Positions 17,614-26,208 of a stretch of DNA of 64,000 nt are shown piece by piece. The stretch comes from an uncultured Lachnospiraceae bacterium. Lineage in GTDB: Bacteria > Bacillota > Clostridia > Lachnospirales > Lachnospiraceae. Both the position numbers and the translations under genes were made by a program. Location of the stretch: contig CANQTF010000007.1 in the NCBI GenBank assembly GCA_947626745.1, positions 47,084 through 111,083 of the forward strand. The letters are read 5' to 3'. Every line of letters begins with the position of its first letter. The first letter of the stretch is position 1. Under the pieces are notes generated by a model, which had not been told where the DNA came from, searched no databases, and saw only the letters and a program-made list of their open reading frames with translations.

Positions 17614-18716
17614 AGAAGATATTACTGATCGTGCCGACCCTGCATCAGGGCGGCTTTGAAAAGGTCTGTGCTGCGACTGCGAGGCTTCTGCAGCCGCATT
17701 TTCAGGTACGGATCGCTATCTTTGACTCGGCGGATATCGCCTATGACGTCAGGGGCATTCCGGTGGCGGATCTGCGGCTGCCGAGCCGCGAGGGCAGGTT
17801 CGGCAAGATCCTCAATGTTTTCCTGCGCGGTATGAAGCTGCGGGCGCTCATGCAAAAAGAGCATATCGATATCGCATACAGCTTCGGGCCGACGGCGAAT
17901 CTGGCAAGTATCGCCGCGGGCAGGAAGGCCGAGAAGTGGTTTGGCATCAGAAGCTATATGGATATGGGGAATCCGCGCCAGATCCGGCTGTTCTGCAGAT
18001 GTGCGGACAGGATCATCTGCTGCTCCGATACCATCTGCCGCGAGGTGCGGGACAAGTACCGCTGCGACAAGGCGGTCACGCTCAACAATCCCTTTGACAT
18101 CAGGGAGATACGGGCGCTCTCGGAGAGAGAGGAGGCCGTCCTGCCGTGGACGGACGGGCGCATCCTTGTCTCCATGGGACGGGAAGATCCGGTCAAAGGC
18201 TTCTGGCATCTCTTAAAAAGCTTTTCGCTGGTGCATGGCAGATTGGCCGATACCAAGCTGATGATCATCGGAGAGGGAGAGTTCGCGCCCTACAGGAAGC
18301 TGGCGGAGGAACTTGGGATCGCGGACGCCGTCTGTTTTACCGGATTGCAGAAGAACCCTTATCCTTATCTGAAAAAGGGCTGTCTGTATGTGCTGACCTC
18401 CTATTATGAAGGCTTTCCGAATGCAATGGTGGAGGCGATGGCTATGGGGCTTCCCGTGATCGCTGCCGACTGTATGACCGGGCCGCGGGAGATATTGGAG
18501 GATCGCTATGGCATTTTGATCCCGAATATGAGTCCGGCGGAAGATTTCGATCCCCGCAGCATCACGGAGGAGGAGCGCGGTCTGGCGGACGAGATCACGG
18601 CGCTTCTGGAGGATGCGGACAAGGCCGCACATTACCGTGAGGCGGCGTTAAAGCGCGCCGGCGACTATACGGCGGAGGCCTATGTGGAGAAGCTGTGCAG
18701 GTGGGCGGAGGAATGA
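17610..18716 (+). CDS. GT4 glycosyltransferase
   Basis: About 368 residues. The N-terminus KILLIVPTLHQGGFEKVCAA is typical of GT4 enzymes, and the second domain has ILVSMGREDPVKGFWHLLKSF and the EX7E signature YYEGFPNAMVEAMAMG. A long N-terminal extension is possible in the same frame, but it would overlap the preceding GT4 by over 200 bp. ATG 17610, overlapping that gene's stop, is the natural start. It is the second of three consecutive GT4 genes (16456, 17610, 18723), consistent with stepwise chain extension after the PglA-like step. Sugar specificity cannot be read. Confidence 0.85.
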   Translation: MKKILLIVPTLHQGGFEKVCAATARLLQPHFQVRIAIFDSADIAYDVRGIPVADLRLPSREGRFGKILNVFLRGMKLRALMQKEHIDIAYSFGPTANLASIAAGRKAEKWFGIRSYMDMGNPRQIRLFCRCADRIICCSDTICREVRDKYRCDKAVTLNNPFDIREIRALSEREEAVLPWTDGRILVSMGREDPVKGFWHLLKSFSLVHGRLADTKLMIIGEGEFAPYRKLAEELGIADAVCFTGLQKNPYPYLKKGCLYVLTSYYEGFPNAMVEAMAMGLPVIAADCMTGPREILEDRYGILIPNMSPAEDFDPRSITEEERGLADEITALLEDADKAAHYREAALKRAGDYTAEAYVEKLCRWAEE

Positions 18717-18722
18717 GGCGAT

Positions 18723-19832
18723 ATGGCGCGTAAGATCGCATTTCACTTAAATTGTCTGGAGCAGGGCGGCGCGGAGCGTGTAGTCACCAATCTTGCGAAT
18801 CGGTTTGCCGAGGAAGGGTATCAGGTCATTGTCACGACGGAATGGTACGGCGAGAACGAGTTCACGCTCAGCGACAAGGTAAGGCGCGTTCACGTGGGAC
18901 TTCGGGAGAACGACGAGAAAAAGCCGCGCTTTGTGCAGATACTGCTCCGGATCAAATATCTTCGGGACTTTTTAAAGACGGAAAAACCGGATATCCTGAT
19001 ACCGTTTGCCAGAAAAGCGCTGTACCGTGGGCTAATGGCGGCCTATTTCATCAAGATACCGGTGCTGATCTCCATTCGGACGGATCCGGCGGGTCACTAC
19101 GAAGAGCTGTCCGACAAACTCCAGATCCCGCTTTTGTTTCCGCGTGTTGACGGCTGTGTTTTCCAGACGGAGGGCGCCAAGGAATTTTTTGCGCCGCGGC
19201 TGCAGGACAATTCGCGTATCATTCTGAACCCGATCCACGAGAAATACATCGGCGTGCCAAAACCTGCGCAAAGGACAAAGACGGTGGTGCAGTCCGGCCG
19301 GCTGGTGGATTTTAAGAACCAGCCGATGTTGATCCGCGCCTTTGTGAAAGTGCATGAGAAGCATCCGGAGTATGACCTCAAGATATACGGCGGGGATTCT
19401 TTTGACGGCACAAAAGAGATCCTGGAGGATCTGATCGGCGAACTTAAGGCGGGGGATTATATACATCTGATGGGAGCCAGCGACAGCTTGGAGAAAGAGC
19501 TTGCCGACGCGGCGCTGTTTGCGTTTACTTCCGACTGGGAGGGCCTCCCGAACGCACTGATGGAGGCGATGGCGCTGGGCCTTCCGATCGTGGCTACGGA
19601 CTGTCCCTGCGGCGGGCCGAGGACGATCATGACCGACCAAGTGGACGGACTGCTGATCCCCATTCAAGATGAACAGGCGCTGACAGACGGCATCAACCGC
19701 CTGATCGAGGATCCTGAGCTGGCAGAGAGGCTCGGCGATGAGGCGCGAAAGATCGCCGACAAGGCGAACGGCCACGCTGTTTATGTGCAGTGGCGGGATT
19801 ATATAGAGGAATTATGCCGTCTCTATGAATAA
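18723..19832 (+). CDS. PglH/PglJ-like GT4 glycosyltransferase
   Basis: A 369-residue GT-B enzyme starting with IAFHLNCLEQGGAERVVTNLA. The GGAER motif is shared with PglH/PglJ and AmsD-type enzymes, which add HexNAc to lipid-linked chains. The C-terminal domain has VQSGRLVDFKNQPMLIRAF and the EX7E signature DWEGLPNALMEAMALG. The gene at 22825 is a close relative (GGAERVFVNLAEF). It is the last gene before a predicted promoter and a 73-bp gap, so it may end the first transcription unit. HexNAc specificity is inferred only from family resemblance. Confidence 0.83.
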   Translation: MARKIAFHLNCLEQGGAERVVTNLANRFAEEGYQVIVTTEWYGENEFTLSDKVRRVHVGLRENDEKKPRFVQILLRIKYLRDFLKTEKPDILIPFARKALYRGLMAAYFIKIPVLISIRTDPAGHYEELSDKLQIPLLFPRVDGCVFQTEGAKEFFAPRLQDNSRIILNPIHEKYIGVPKPAQRTKTVVQSGRLVDFKNQPMLIRAFVKVHEKHPEYDLKIYGGDSFDGTKEILEDLIGELKAGDYIHLMGASDSLEKELADAALFAFTSDWEGLPNALMEAMALGLPIVATDCPCGGPRTIMTDQVDGLLIPIQDEQALTDGINRLIEDPELAERLGDEARKIADKANGHAVYVQWRDYIEELCRLYE

Positions 19833-19835
19833 AAC

Positions 19836-19864
19836 TTGTCTCGTTAGTTGACAGCGTATATAAT
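19836..19864 (+). promoter_or_regulatory. Predicted sigma-A promoter upstream of the 19906 gene
   Basis: TTGTCT (19836-19841), a 17-base spacer and a perfect TATAAT (19859-19864) lie in the 73-bp gap after the GT4 gene. A perfect TTGACA at 19848 is only 5 bases from the -10 and so cannot be its -35. The predicted transcript start is about 19871, leaving a leader of about 35 nt. Confidence 0.5.
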
Positions 19865-19905
19865 GGAAGAAAAAGGCGGTGTGAGCGCCGGGAACGGAGC
19901 ATGTC

Positions 19906-20664
19906 ATGTTTTCATACGACGACTATCGGGAAATTATCAGGATCATCAAGGCCACGGGCAGACAGTGCGGTTATGCGGACGCCCTGCATCGGGACAGGTT
20001 TATCATCATGCGCCATGATGTGGAGTACAGCGTGGAGCGGGCATATCAGATGGCAAAGGTGGAGCAGAGCATGGATTTTATCTCCACATTCTTTTTTCAA
20101 TGGACCAACAATTCCTATAATATACTTTCCAGAAGAAATATGGATATGATCAAGGATATGCATGAGAGAGGGCAGCATATTGGACTGCACTTCGCACTGA
20201 ACGGCATGACGGATATGGAACAGATCCGCAGACGCATCAGGATGGAGATCGATATCTTAAGCGAGATGTTCGGCTTTAAGATCACGGAATTCTCCGTACA
20301 CAGGCCGTCCAAGGACGTACTTCGGGAAAATATCAAATTGGACGGTATTTTAAACGCTTATCAGGACGAATTTTTCACCTTTGCGGACAGGGTGGAGGAA
20401 GATACGCCATTGAAGGTGAAATATATGTCCGACGCAAATCATATCTGGCGTTACGGCTATCCGGACCAAGAAAATATCACGGGTCATGATAAAGTGCAGA
20501 TCCTGACACACCCTTTTGCGTGGAGCAGGAAGGGGTACGACAATTTCGATAACTATAGGGCGCTATTGCAGGAGAAATATATAGAACTGGTGGAATCCGT
20601 GGATAACGAGTGTAAGGATTTCGGAGAATATAAGGATTATTTTTTGGAGAAAAATGTGCAGTGA
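19906..20664 (+). CDS. NodB-like polysaccharide deacetylase-family protein
   Basis: A 252-residue protein with no signal peptide. IIMRHDVEYSVERA supplies the acidic/His metal site (H37, D38, E40), with GLHFALNG near residue 98, SVHRPSKD near 131 and ILTHPFAW near 203. These are spaced like the catalytic barrel of carbohydrate esterase family 4, though the first motif is RHDVE rather than the usual FDDG. Such cytoplasmic versions occur in polysaccharide loci next to amidotransferases or glycosyltransferases. A role in deacylating a sugar intermediate is inferred. It begins a new transcription unit and is followed 27 bp later by the AsnB-like gene. Confidence 0.75.
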   Translation: MFSYDDYREIIRIIKATGRQCGYADALHRDRFIIMRHDVEYSVERAYQMAKVEQSMDFISTFFFQWTNNSYNILSRRNMDMIKDMHERGQHIGLHFALNGMTDMEQIRRRIRMEIDILSEMFGFKITEFSVHRPSKDVLRENIKLDGILNAYQDEFFTFADRVEEDTPLKVKYMSDANHIWRYGYPDQENITGHDKVQILTHPFAWSRKGYDNFDNYRALLQEKYIELVESVDNECKDFGEYKDYFLEKNVQ

Positions 20665-20691
20665 GCATACAGATAACGGGTGGGAGTGTAT

Positions 20692-22584
20692 ATGTGCGGA
20701 ATATGCGGTTATGTCAGTAAGAGGAATATTACGGCAGAGCAACTGAAGCTCATGAACGACACGATGTATCACCGCGGGCCGGATGACAGCGGTGAGGAGA
20801 TCTATGAGATGCCGGGCGGTTGGCAGGCAGGATTTGCACAGCGGCGGCTGTCCATTATGGATCTGTCCGAGTTGGGGCATCAGCCGATGCACTCGGCGGA
20901 TCGGCGCATTTCGGTCGTTTATAACGGGGAGATATATAACTATCGGGAATTGAGAGAAGAGCTGGCGGACTATCCATTCCGGTCGCACTGTGACACGGAA
21001 GTGATCATAGCCGCCTATTTAAAATGGGGGATCCGCTTCGTGGAGCGCATGAACGGCATGTTTGCGATCGCGCTCTATGACAGGGATACACAGGATATTT
21101 ATCTGATCCGCGACCGGATAGGCAAGAAGCCGCTCTATTATTGGCATGAGGGAGAAACGCTTGTCTTTGCCTCTGAATTGAAGCCGATCATGAAGTGCCC
21201 CGGCTTTTCCGCAGAGATCGATACCCGTGTCCTGCCGCGTTATCTGTTTCAGCAATACATCAATGCGCCGGAGAGCATCTATCGGCATGTCAGCAAGCTG
21301 GAACCCGGCGCGGTGCTGCGTTTCCGCTGCGGCGCGGTCAAAAAATGGCAGTATTGGAGCGTCAAAAAGGCATACCGCGAGGCGCAGACACAGCCCATAG
21401 AGGACTATCGGGAGGCAAAAGCGCTGCTCAAGGAACGGCTTAGAAGCGCGGTAAAGGCCCGCATGATCGCTGACGTGCCGCTGGGCGCATTTTTGAGCGG
21501 CGGTTATGACTCCTCGCTCGTGACAGCGATCGCGCAGGAATGCTCGGACAGCCCGGTCAGCACCTTTTCTATCGGTTTTCATGAGGAGAAATATAATGAG
21601 GCAAAATATGCCAAGGCGGTAGCCGAATATCTGGGCACACGGCATACGGAACTCTATATCGACGAGCAGGATATGCTCGAGCTGGTGGACAGTATCCCCC
21701 GCTACTACGATGAGCCCTTTGCGGACAGTTCGCAGATCGCGACTATGATGGTGTCGGAGTTGGCGAGAAAGCACGTGACGGTCGCACTGTCGGGGGACGG
21801 CGGCGACGAATTTTTCTGCGGGTATAATATCTATGAGAATGTTCTTCAGGCGCAGAGACTGGATCTGCTGGGCGGTATGGTACACGGCCTGTGCGGTCTG
21901 CCCGGCTTGAAGCAGATGCATATGGAAGAGCGCCTTCCCTTTAAAGTGCGCGTGATCGCGGGAAACAGAGAACGCGAGAGCAAAACGCAGTTCGGAGCGG
22001 GCAGCTATCCGGCCATGGCGAGAGCGATGGTGAAGCCGCAGGACGGTCAGGAGGCCTTTCCCGTTCATTATTTGATCGAGAGCAGTTATCACATTGGAAA
22101 TTGGCAGATCAGGAGGATGCTTCTGGATATGGACACCTATCTGCCGGGGGATATCCTGTGCAAGGTGGACCGGGCGTCAATGAAATATTCGTTAGAAGCC
22201 AGATGTCCTATCTTGGATAAGGAAGTCATGGAGCTGTCTTATCGGATCCCGCATTCCTTTAAATATGTGAGCGGAGACAAGAAGCATATCTTGAAGGATA
22301 TCGCCTATGATTATATTCCCAAGGAGCTGCTGGACAGACCGAAGGTAGGCTTCGGCGTTCCGCTGGATAAGTGGCTGCGCGGGCCACTGCGGGAACAGAT
22401 GTTGGATTACAGCAGTTATGATTTTCTTGTGCGGCAGGATATTTTTGATGCGGAATATGTGTCCGGCATGATCGGCCGCTATCTGGAGACGGGAGATGCG
22501 GGGCCGGCGACCGGAGCGAACTACTCCAAACTGGCCTGGTCGTTTTTTGTGTTCCAGCAGTGGTATCAGACATATCACGGGTAA
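20692..22584 (+). CDS. asnB: AsnB-type glutamine-dependent amidotransferase
   Basis: A 630-residue class II amidotransferase. ATG 20692 is chosen because the second residue is the nucleophile cysteine (MCGICGYV) and GGGTGGGAG precedes it; a GTG 12 bases upstream would bury that cysteine. The glutaminase domain spans about 1-200, with VYNGEIYN and MNGMFAIALYD. The synthetase domain has the ATP-pyrophosphatase motif LSGGYDSS (S269-S275) and VALSGDGGDE. It could be a true asparagine synthetase. In a locus that makes UDP-HexNAc uronate, amidation of the uronic acid carboxyl, as proposed for WbtH in Francisella, is at least as likely. It ends at a 240-bp AT-rich gap. Confidence 0.88.
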   Translation: MCGICGYVSKRNITAEQLKLMNDTMYHRGPDDSGEEIYEMPGGWQAGFAQRRLSIMDLSELGHQPMHSADRRISVVYNGEIYNYRELREELADYPFRSHCDTEVIIAAYLKWGIRFVERMNGMFAIALYDRDTQDIYLIRDRIGKKPLYYWHEGETLVFASELKPIMKCPGFSAEIDTRVLPRYLFQQYINAPESIYRHVSKLEPGAVLRFRCGAVKKWQYWSVKKAYREAQTQPIEDYREAKALLKERLRSAVKARMIADVPLGAFLSGGYDSSLVTAIAQECSDSPVSTFSIGFHEEKYNEAKYAKAVAEYLGTRHTELYIDEQDMLELVDSIPRYYDEPFADSSQIATMMVSELARKHVTVALSGDGGDEFFCGYNIYENVLQAQRLDLLGGMVHGLCGLPGLKQMHMEERLPFKVRVIAGNRERESKTQFGAGSYPAMARAMVKPQDGQEAFPVHYLIESSYHIGNWQIRRMLLDMDTYLPGDILCKVDRASMKYSLEARCPILDKEVMELSYRIPHSFKYVSGDKKHILKDIAYDYIPKELLDRPKVGFGVPLDKWLRGPLREQMLDYSSYDFLVRQDIFDAEYVSGMIGRYLETGDAGPATGANYSKLAWSFFVFQQWYQTYHG

Positions 22585-22681
22585 AAAAATACGGTTTTAT
22601 AACCTGCGAAATGCTATAAAAAATAAAATAACACGTTAAAATAATGATTTTTTGAAAATAAAAAGGTCAGAAAACGAAAGA

Positions 22682-22697
22682 AATTGTCGTGACAATT
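22682..22697. repeat. Perfect palindrome AATTGTC-GT-GACAATT
   Basis: Seven-base perfect arms (22682-22688 and 22691-22697) are separated by GT. The size and symmetry suit a dimeric repressor operator. No regulator gene is visible in the window, so the binding protein is unknown. Confidence 0.6.
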
Positions 22698-22776
22698 CGT
22701 GAAACGAAAATAAAGTCACATTTAATAAAAAAGTCATTTTTGGGAAAATTTGCAGGAAAAATGAAGAGAAATTGCA

Positions 22777-22790
22777 AAAACGGTCGTTTT
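22777..22790. repeat. Perfect palindrome AAAACG-GT-CGTTTT
   Basis: Six-base perfect arms flank GT, the same central dinucleotide as the palindrome at 22682. It abuts the candidate -10 TATTAT at 22790-22795, so a protein bound here could block transcription of the 22825 gene. The arm sequences of the two palindromes differ. Confidence 0.45.
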
Positions 22791-22824
22791 ATTATCACAA
22801 TATGAAGGATTTGATTCAAAACGC

Positions 22825-23937
22825 ATGAAAAAGAAAACAGGTGTAAGACACATTGCTTTTTATATCAGCTCTCTGAGCCGGGGAGGGGCGGAAAGAGTTT
22901 TTGTCAATCTGGCGGAATTTTTTCTGGCGGAGGGATACCGCGTGACGATGGTCACGCAGTACCAATATCCGCAGGAGAAAGAATATGTCCTGCCATCCCG
23001 GATCAAACGGGTGATATCGGATCTGACGCCGGAGGAGCTGAGCGGCAGCCGCCTTGTGAACTTTTGCCGGCGTGTGAACAAGCTGCATCGGATATGGAAG
23101 GCAGAGCGGCCGGAGCTGGTGCTGGCCTGTAACGGCAAAAATAATTTTATGGCGGTCGTCACCACAATGTTCACGAGGACAAGCTCCGTGGTGTCGGTAG
23201 TGGGCGAAGCGAAACGGGAATATCCCAACAGGCTGATGCACACGCTGGCCAACCTGCTCTTCCCTCATGCGGCCGGAATCGTTCTGCAGACGGAGCGCTC
23301 TCGCGGTTTCTTTAATAAGAGGGTACAGCGGCGGGCGGTGATCCTGCCGAACTCCCTGAATCCTGCGTTTATCAGGCCAAGGTATGAGGGAGAGCGCGAG
23401 AAGCGGATCGTCGCCGTCGGGCGTCTGGATGCAAATAAGAACCACGAAATGATGATTCGCGCCTTTGCGGCGCTGCGGGACAGATATCCGGAATATACGC
23501 TCACGATCTACGGAGAAGGTGAGCTGCGCAGATATTTGGAAGACCTGATCGAGGAACTGGGAATTTCACAACGCGTGTTTTTGCCGGGGCTTGTTCCCGA
23601 TGTGGCGGCGCGGATCGAGCGCGCGTCCCTGTTTTTGCTGACATCTTATTCGGAAGGGGTCTCCAATGCCCTGATCGAGGCGCTGGCGATCGGGCTGCCG
23701 GTGATCGCGACGGACGTGCCCAGCGGGGGGACCGAGGAACTGATATGTGACGGCTGTAACGGATCGATCATCCCGACGGGAGATCAGCGGGCGCTGGAGC
23801 GGGCGATGACAAAGCTGCTTGACGATCCGGCATACGCCGAACGGCTGGGAAGAGAAGCGGTTAAAATACAGGAGAGGCTTGCGCCGGAGCGTGTAAATCG
23901 CCTCTGGAAAGAGTATTTTGATAAAATCATGACTTAA
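22825..23937 (+). CDS. PglH/PglJ-like GT4 glycosyltransferase
   Basis: A 370-residue GT-B enzyme beginning with a basic KKKTG and IAFYISSLSRGGAERVFVNLA. The second domain has IVAVGRLDANKNHEMMIRAF and the EX7E signature YSEGVSNALIEALAIG. It is a relative of the 18723 enzyme. No ribosome binding site lies at the normal distance: AAGGA is 15 bases upstream, inside the possible leader ORF whose stop overlaps this start. Translation by reinitiation, or from a short or leaderless transcript, is therefore possible. It is followed by a 77-bp AT-rich gap. Confidence 0.85.
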   Translation: MKKKTGVRHIAFYISSLSRGGAERVFVNLAEFFLAEGYRVTMVTQYQYPQEKEYVLPSRIKRVISDLTPEELSGSRLVNFCRRVNKLHRIWKAERPELVLACNGKNNFMAVVTTMFTRTSSVVSVVGEAKREYPNRLMHTLANLLFPHAAGIVLQTERSRGFFNKRVQRRAVILPNSLNPAFIRPRYEGEREKRIVAVGRLDANKNHEMMIRAFAALRDRYPEYTLTIYGEGELRRYLEDLIEELGISQRVFLPGLVPDVAARIERASLFLLTSYSEGVSNALIEALAIGLPVIATDVPSGGTEELICDGCNGSIIPTGDQRALERAMTKLLDDPAYAERLGREAVKIQERLAPERVNRLWKEYFDKIMT

Positions 23938-23956
23938 TAATTTGAAAATAAGCGAA

Positions 23957-23984
23957 TTGGTTAAATTTAGATATAATATAAAAT
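23957..23984 (+). promoter_or_regulatory. Weak promoter candidate upstream of the SGNH gene
   Basis: In the AT-rich 77-bp gap, TTGGTT (23957-23962) is followed after 16 bases by TAAAAT (23979-23984). A better -10 match, TATAAT at 23972, has no suitable -35 at 16-18 bases. The region looks promoter-like but the exact elements are uncertain. Confidence 0.25.
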
Positions 23985-24014
23985 AACGACTGAAGGAATT
24001 GAAAAGAGGATGTT

Positions 24015-25106
24015 ATGAAAAGACGCAAAGCCTTGATTTTAGTGCAAATTCTTGCGTTTATAGGTATTTTTATGATCCTGCTTACAGGGATATCCTATAT
24101 GGTGCGGACGAACGGTGATGTGAAGGATCGGTTCTCCGGCTTCTATGCAGAGAAAGATGACACGCTGGATATCGTGATGATCGGTTCCAGTCCGGTGTTC
24201 CCGTACTATGCGGCGCCGAAGCTGTGGGGCGACACGGGGATCGCCATGTATCCGCTGTCCTCCAATGTGCAGCGTCCCGCAGCGATGAAGTATCTGGTAC
24301 GGGAAGCCGAGAAATCCCAGTCGCCGGCCTTATATATTTTTGAGATGCGTATGTTCACGATGGATGACGAGGGACTGCGCAATAATATGGCATATACGCG
24401 AGGCGTGACTGATAACATGCGTTATTCCGTCTTGCGGGGAGAGACGATCCGGGCGCTCGTGCCCGAAGACGACGAGGAAGGACGTCTCAGCTTTTATCTG
24501 GATATTATGAAGTATCATACGAATTGGAAGATGCTGGCGCTGCCGTCCGAGTGGGCGAATGTGATGTACCATAAGCGGAATCCGCTGAAGGGCTTTGCTT
24601 TTAAGGACGAGGTCGGCCCGCAGCCGATGCCTGTCTGCGGCGGCGCGGCGGGAACGACGGCAATTACCGCCACGCAGGAGGCGTATCTCAGGGATCTGCT
24701 TGATTTTCTGAAAACAGGGAACAGAGATGCGCTGTTTATCGTGTCGCCCTACGGGGAATCTCTTGCGGAGCAGCAGATGTATAATTATATGGAAGAGATC
24801 GTATCGGCAGCCGGCTATCCTTTTCTGAACATGAACGACTTCTATGAAGAGATCGGTATCGTGTTTGAGGAGGATTTCGCGGATTACGGCAGTCATACCA
24901 ACGCGGTCGGCGCGGAGAAATGCACGGATTTTCTGGCGCGGTATCTGCAGGAACACTATGCGTTCGAGGACAAGCGCGGCGATGCGGACTATGCGTCGTG
25001 GGACGAAGCCTATCTGCTCTGGCAGAAGGATATGGAGACGGCGCGTGAGACGATCCGGGAGAGGATCGCAAACGAGGACTACGCGGTGATCGAGGAGGAG
25101 GAGTGA
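24015..25106 (+). CDS. Membrane-anchored SGNH-like hydrolase/acyltransferase domain protein
   Basis: A 363-residue protein with an N-terminal signal anchor (about 7-29) and an extracytoplasmic domain. IVMIGSSPVFPYYAAP supplies a block-I-type serine (around 58-59), and DYGSHTN near the C-terminus gives the D290-x-x-x-H294 pair expected of SGNH/DltD/AlgX-like proteins. Such proteins often add or remove O-acetyl groups on secreted glycans, frequently with an MBOAT partner, which is not seen in this window. The C-terminus is highly acidic (EEEE). The exact family is not recognised. Its role in acyl modification is inferred from motifs and context. Confidence 0.6.
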   Translation: MKRRKALILVQILAFIGIFMILLTGISYMVRTNGDVKDRFSGFYAEKDDTLDIVMIGSSPVFPYYAAPKLWGDTGIAMYPLSSNVQRPAAMKYLVREAEKSQSPALYIFEMRMFTMDDEGLRNNMAYTRGVTDNMRYSVLRGETIRALVPEDDEEGRLSFYLDIMKYHTNWKMLALPSEWANVMYHKRNPLKGFAFKDEVGPQPMPVCGGAAGTTAITATQEAYLRDLLDFLKTGNRDALFIVSPYGESLAEQQMYNYMEEIVSAAGYPFLNMNDFYEEIGIVFEEDFADYGSHTNAVGAEKCTDFLARYLQEHYAFEDKRGDADYASWDEAYLLWQKDMETARETIRERIANEDYAVIEEEE

Positions 25107-25131
25107 TCCGCGGGAAAGGTGTGTGCGGGCT

Positions 25132-26208
25132 ATGCAGGTTCTGGATAAATATCACCCGATACTGAATACGAACGAGCAGACGGACACGATCTCGATCGTG
25201 ATCGCGGCATATAATATCGAGGCGTATATCGAGCGGTGCATGAATTCTGTCCGCGGGCAGTCTTACCGCAATCTGGAGATCATTGTGGTGGACGACGGCT
25301 CTACGGACGGCACGGGGGCGCTCTGTGACCGGTTTGCGGCGGAAGACGCACGCGTACACGTGATCCACAAAAAAAACGGCGGTCCGGCCGATGCGCGCAA
25401 CGCAGCGCTTGAACAAATCAAGGGCAGCTATGTCGGATTTGTGGACGGCGACGACTGGATCGACCGAGATATGTATGCCGTGATGTATGCGGCGATGAAG
25501 GAGCAGGATGCGGATATTGCGGTCTGCCGGTATCGGCAGGTCCATTCGACTTATACCGAGGACCTGTCGGCGGACAGGGCGGTCCTGTTTGAGGGGCAGG
25601 AAGCCTTGGAGTATTATGTTCGAGAGTCGGATGAGTATCCGATCAGGAATGCCGTGTGGAACAAGCTGTACAGGCGTGAGATCTTGGAATCCCTCGTTTT
25701 CCCCACGGGGAAATGGTACGAGGATATCATGTTTACGACTATGGCGCTGAGCTGTATAAAACGGTGTGTTTACCTTGACACTGCCTATTATAACTATATA
25801 ATAGACAGAGAGGGAAGCATCATGAATACGCGGATCAATCTGCGCACGTTTACGGATCAGATCCCTGCTTACCGTGAGAAAACGGAGTTCCTCACAGGGC
25901 TGGGAAGACAGGACCTGGCGGACATTCATGATTATTTTTTTTATAAAAGGCTGCTGTTATTTTATGCGCAGACCGCGCAGACGGACGATCCGGAAAAAGC
26001 AAGTTTTATGACTGCATTTGAGCGGATCATACGGGAAAATACCGAGCGTTATGGAAAGGTGTTTGGCTGTGCGGCGGCCGATCCGCGGGATTACAGGAAG
26101 ATGAAACTGTTTCTGAGGTCTCCGGCGGGCTACTGCCGCAGGGTCCGCATGGAAGAACGGTGGATCATCCCGTTGAAGTCGAAGATTAAGGGAATTTTGA
26201 AAAGATGA
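25132..26208 (+). CDS. GT2 glycosyltransferase
   Basis: About 358 residues with a GT-A fold: ISIVIAAYNIEAYIERCMNSV, VVDDGSTDGTGALCDRFA, NGGPADARNAAL and the DxD-type metal motif VDGDDW. The C-terminal half has NAVWNKLYRREIL and WYEDIMF, typical of EpsJ/CpsJ-like enzymes. ATG 25132 is taken as the start; GTG 25123 is also possible, closer to GGGAAAGG. It overlaps the following fucosyltransferase (ATGA at 26205). A related GT2-GT11 pair occurs at 37561/38608. Confidence 0.87.
   Translation: MQVLDKYHPILNTNEQTDTISIVIAAYNIEAYIERCMNSVRGQSYRNLEIIVVDDGSTDGTGALCDRFAAEDARVHVIHKKNGGPADARNAALEQIKGSYVGFVDGDDWIDRDMYAVMYAAMKEQDADIAVCRYRQVHSTYTEDLSADRAVLFEGQEALEYYVRESDEYPIRNAVWNKLYRREILESLVFPTGKWYEDIMFTTMALSCIKRCVYLDTAYYNYIIDREGSIMNTRINLRTFTDQIPAYREKTEFLTGLGRQDLADIHDYFFYKRLLLFYAQTAQTDDPEKASFMTAFERIIRENTERYGKVFGCAAADPRDYRKMKLFLRSPAGYCRRVRMEERWIIPLKSKIKGILKR

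Larger units (their letters stand above)
22585..22824 (+). promoter_or_regulatory. AT-rich intergenic region with palindromes and possible leader ORF
   Basis: This is the largest non-coding stretch. It is very AT-rich: bases 22621-22680 contain 12 G/C of 60. It holds an inverted repeat TTTTATA/TATAAAA (22595-22621) and two perfect short palindromes, listed separately. A TATTAT at 22790-22795 could be a -10, although no good -35 is 16-18 bases upstream. An 8-codon frame (22802-22828, MKDLIQNA) ends in a TGA that overlaps the ATG at 22825. No terminator with a clear GC stem and T run was found. Confidence 0.45.

Noticed and set aside
19848..19853. Perfect TTGACA as a -35 element
   Set aside because: It is only five bases from the TATAAT at 19859. 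The TTGTCT at 19836 has the correct 17-base spacing instead.
22595..22621. TTTTATA/TATAAAA inverted repeat as a terminator
   Set aside because: The stem is all A/T with a 13-base loop and no proper T run follows, so it would be too weak.
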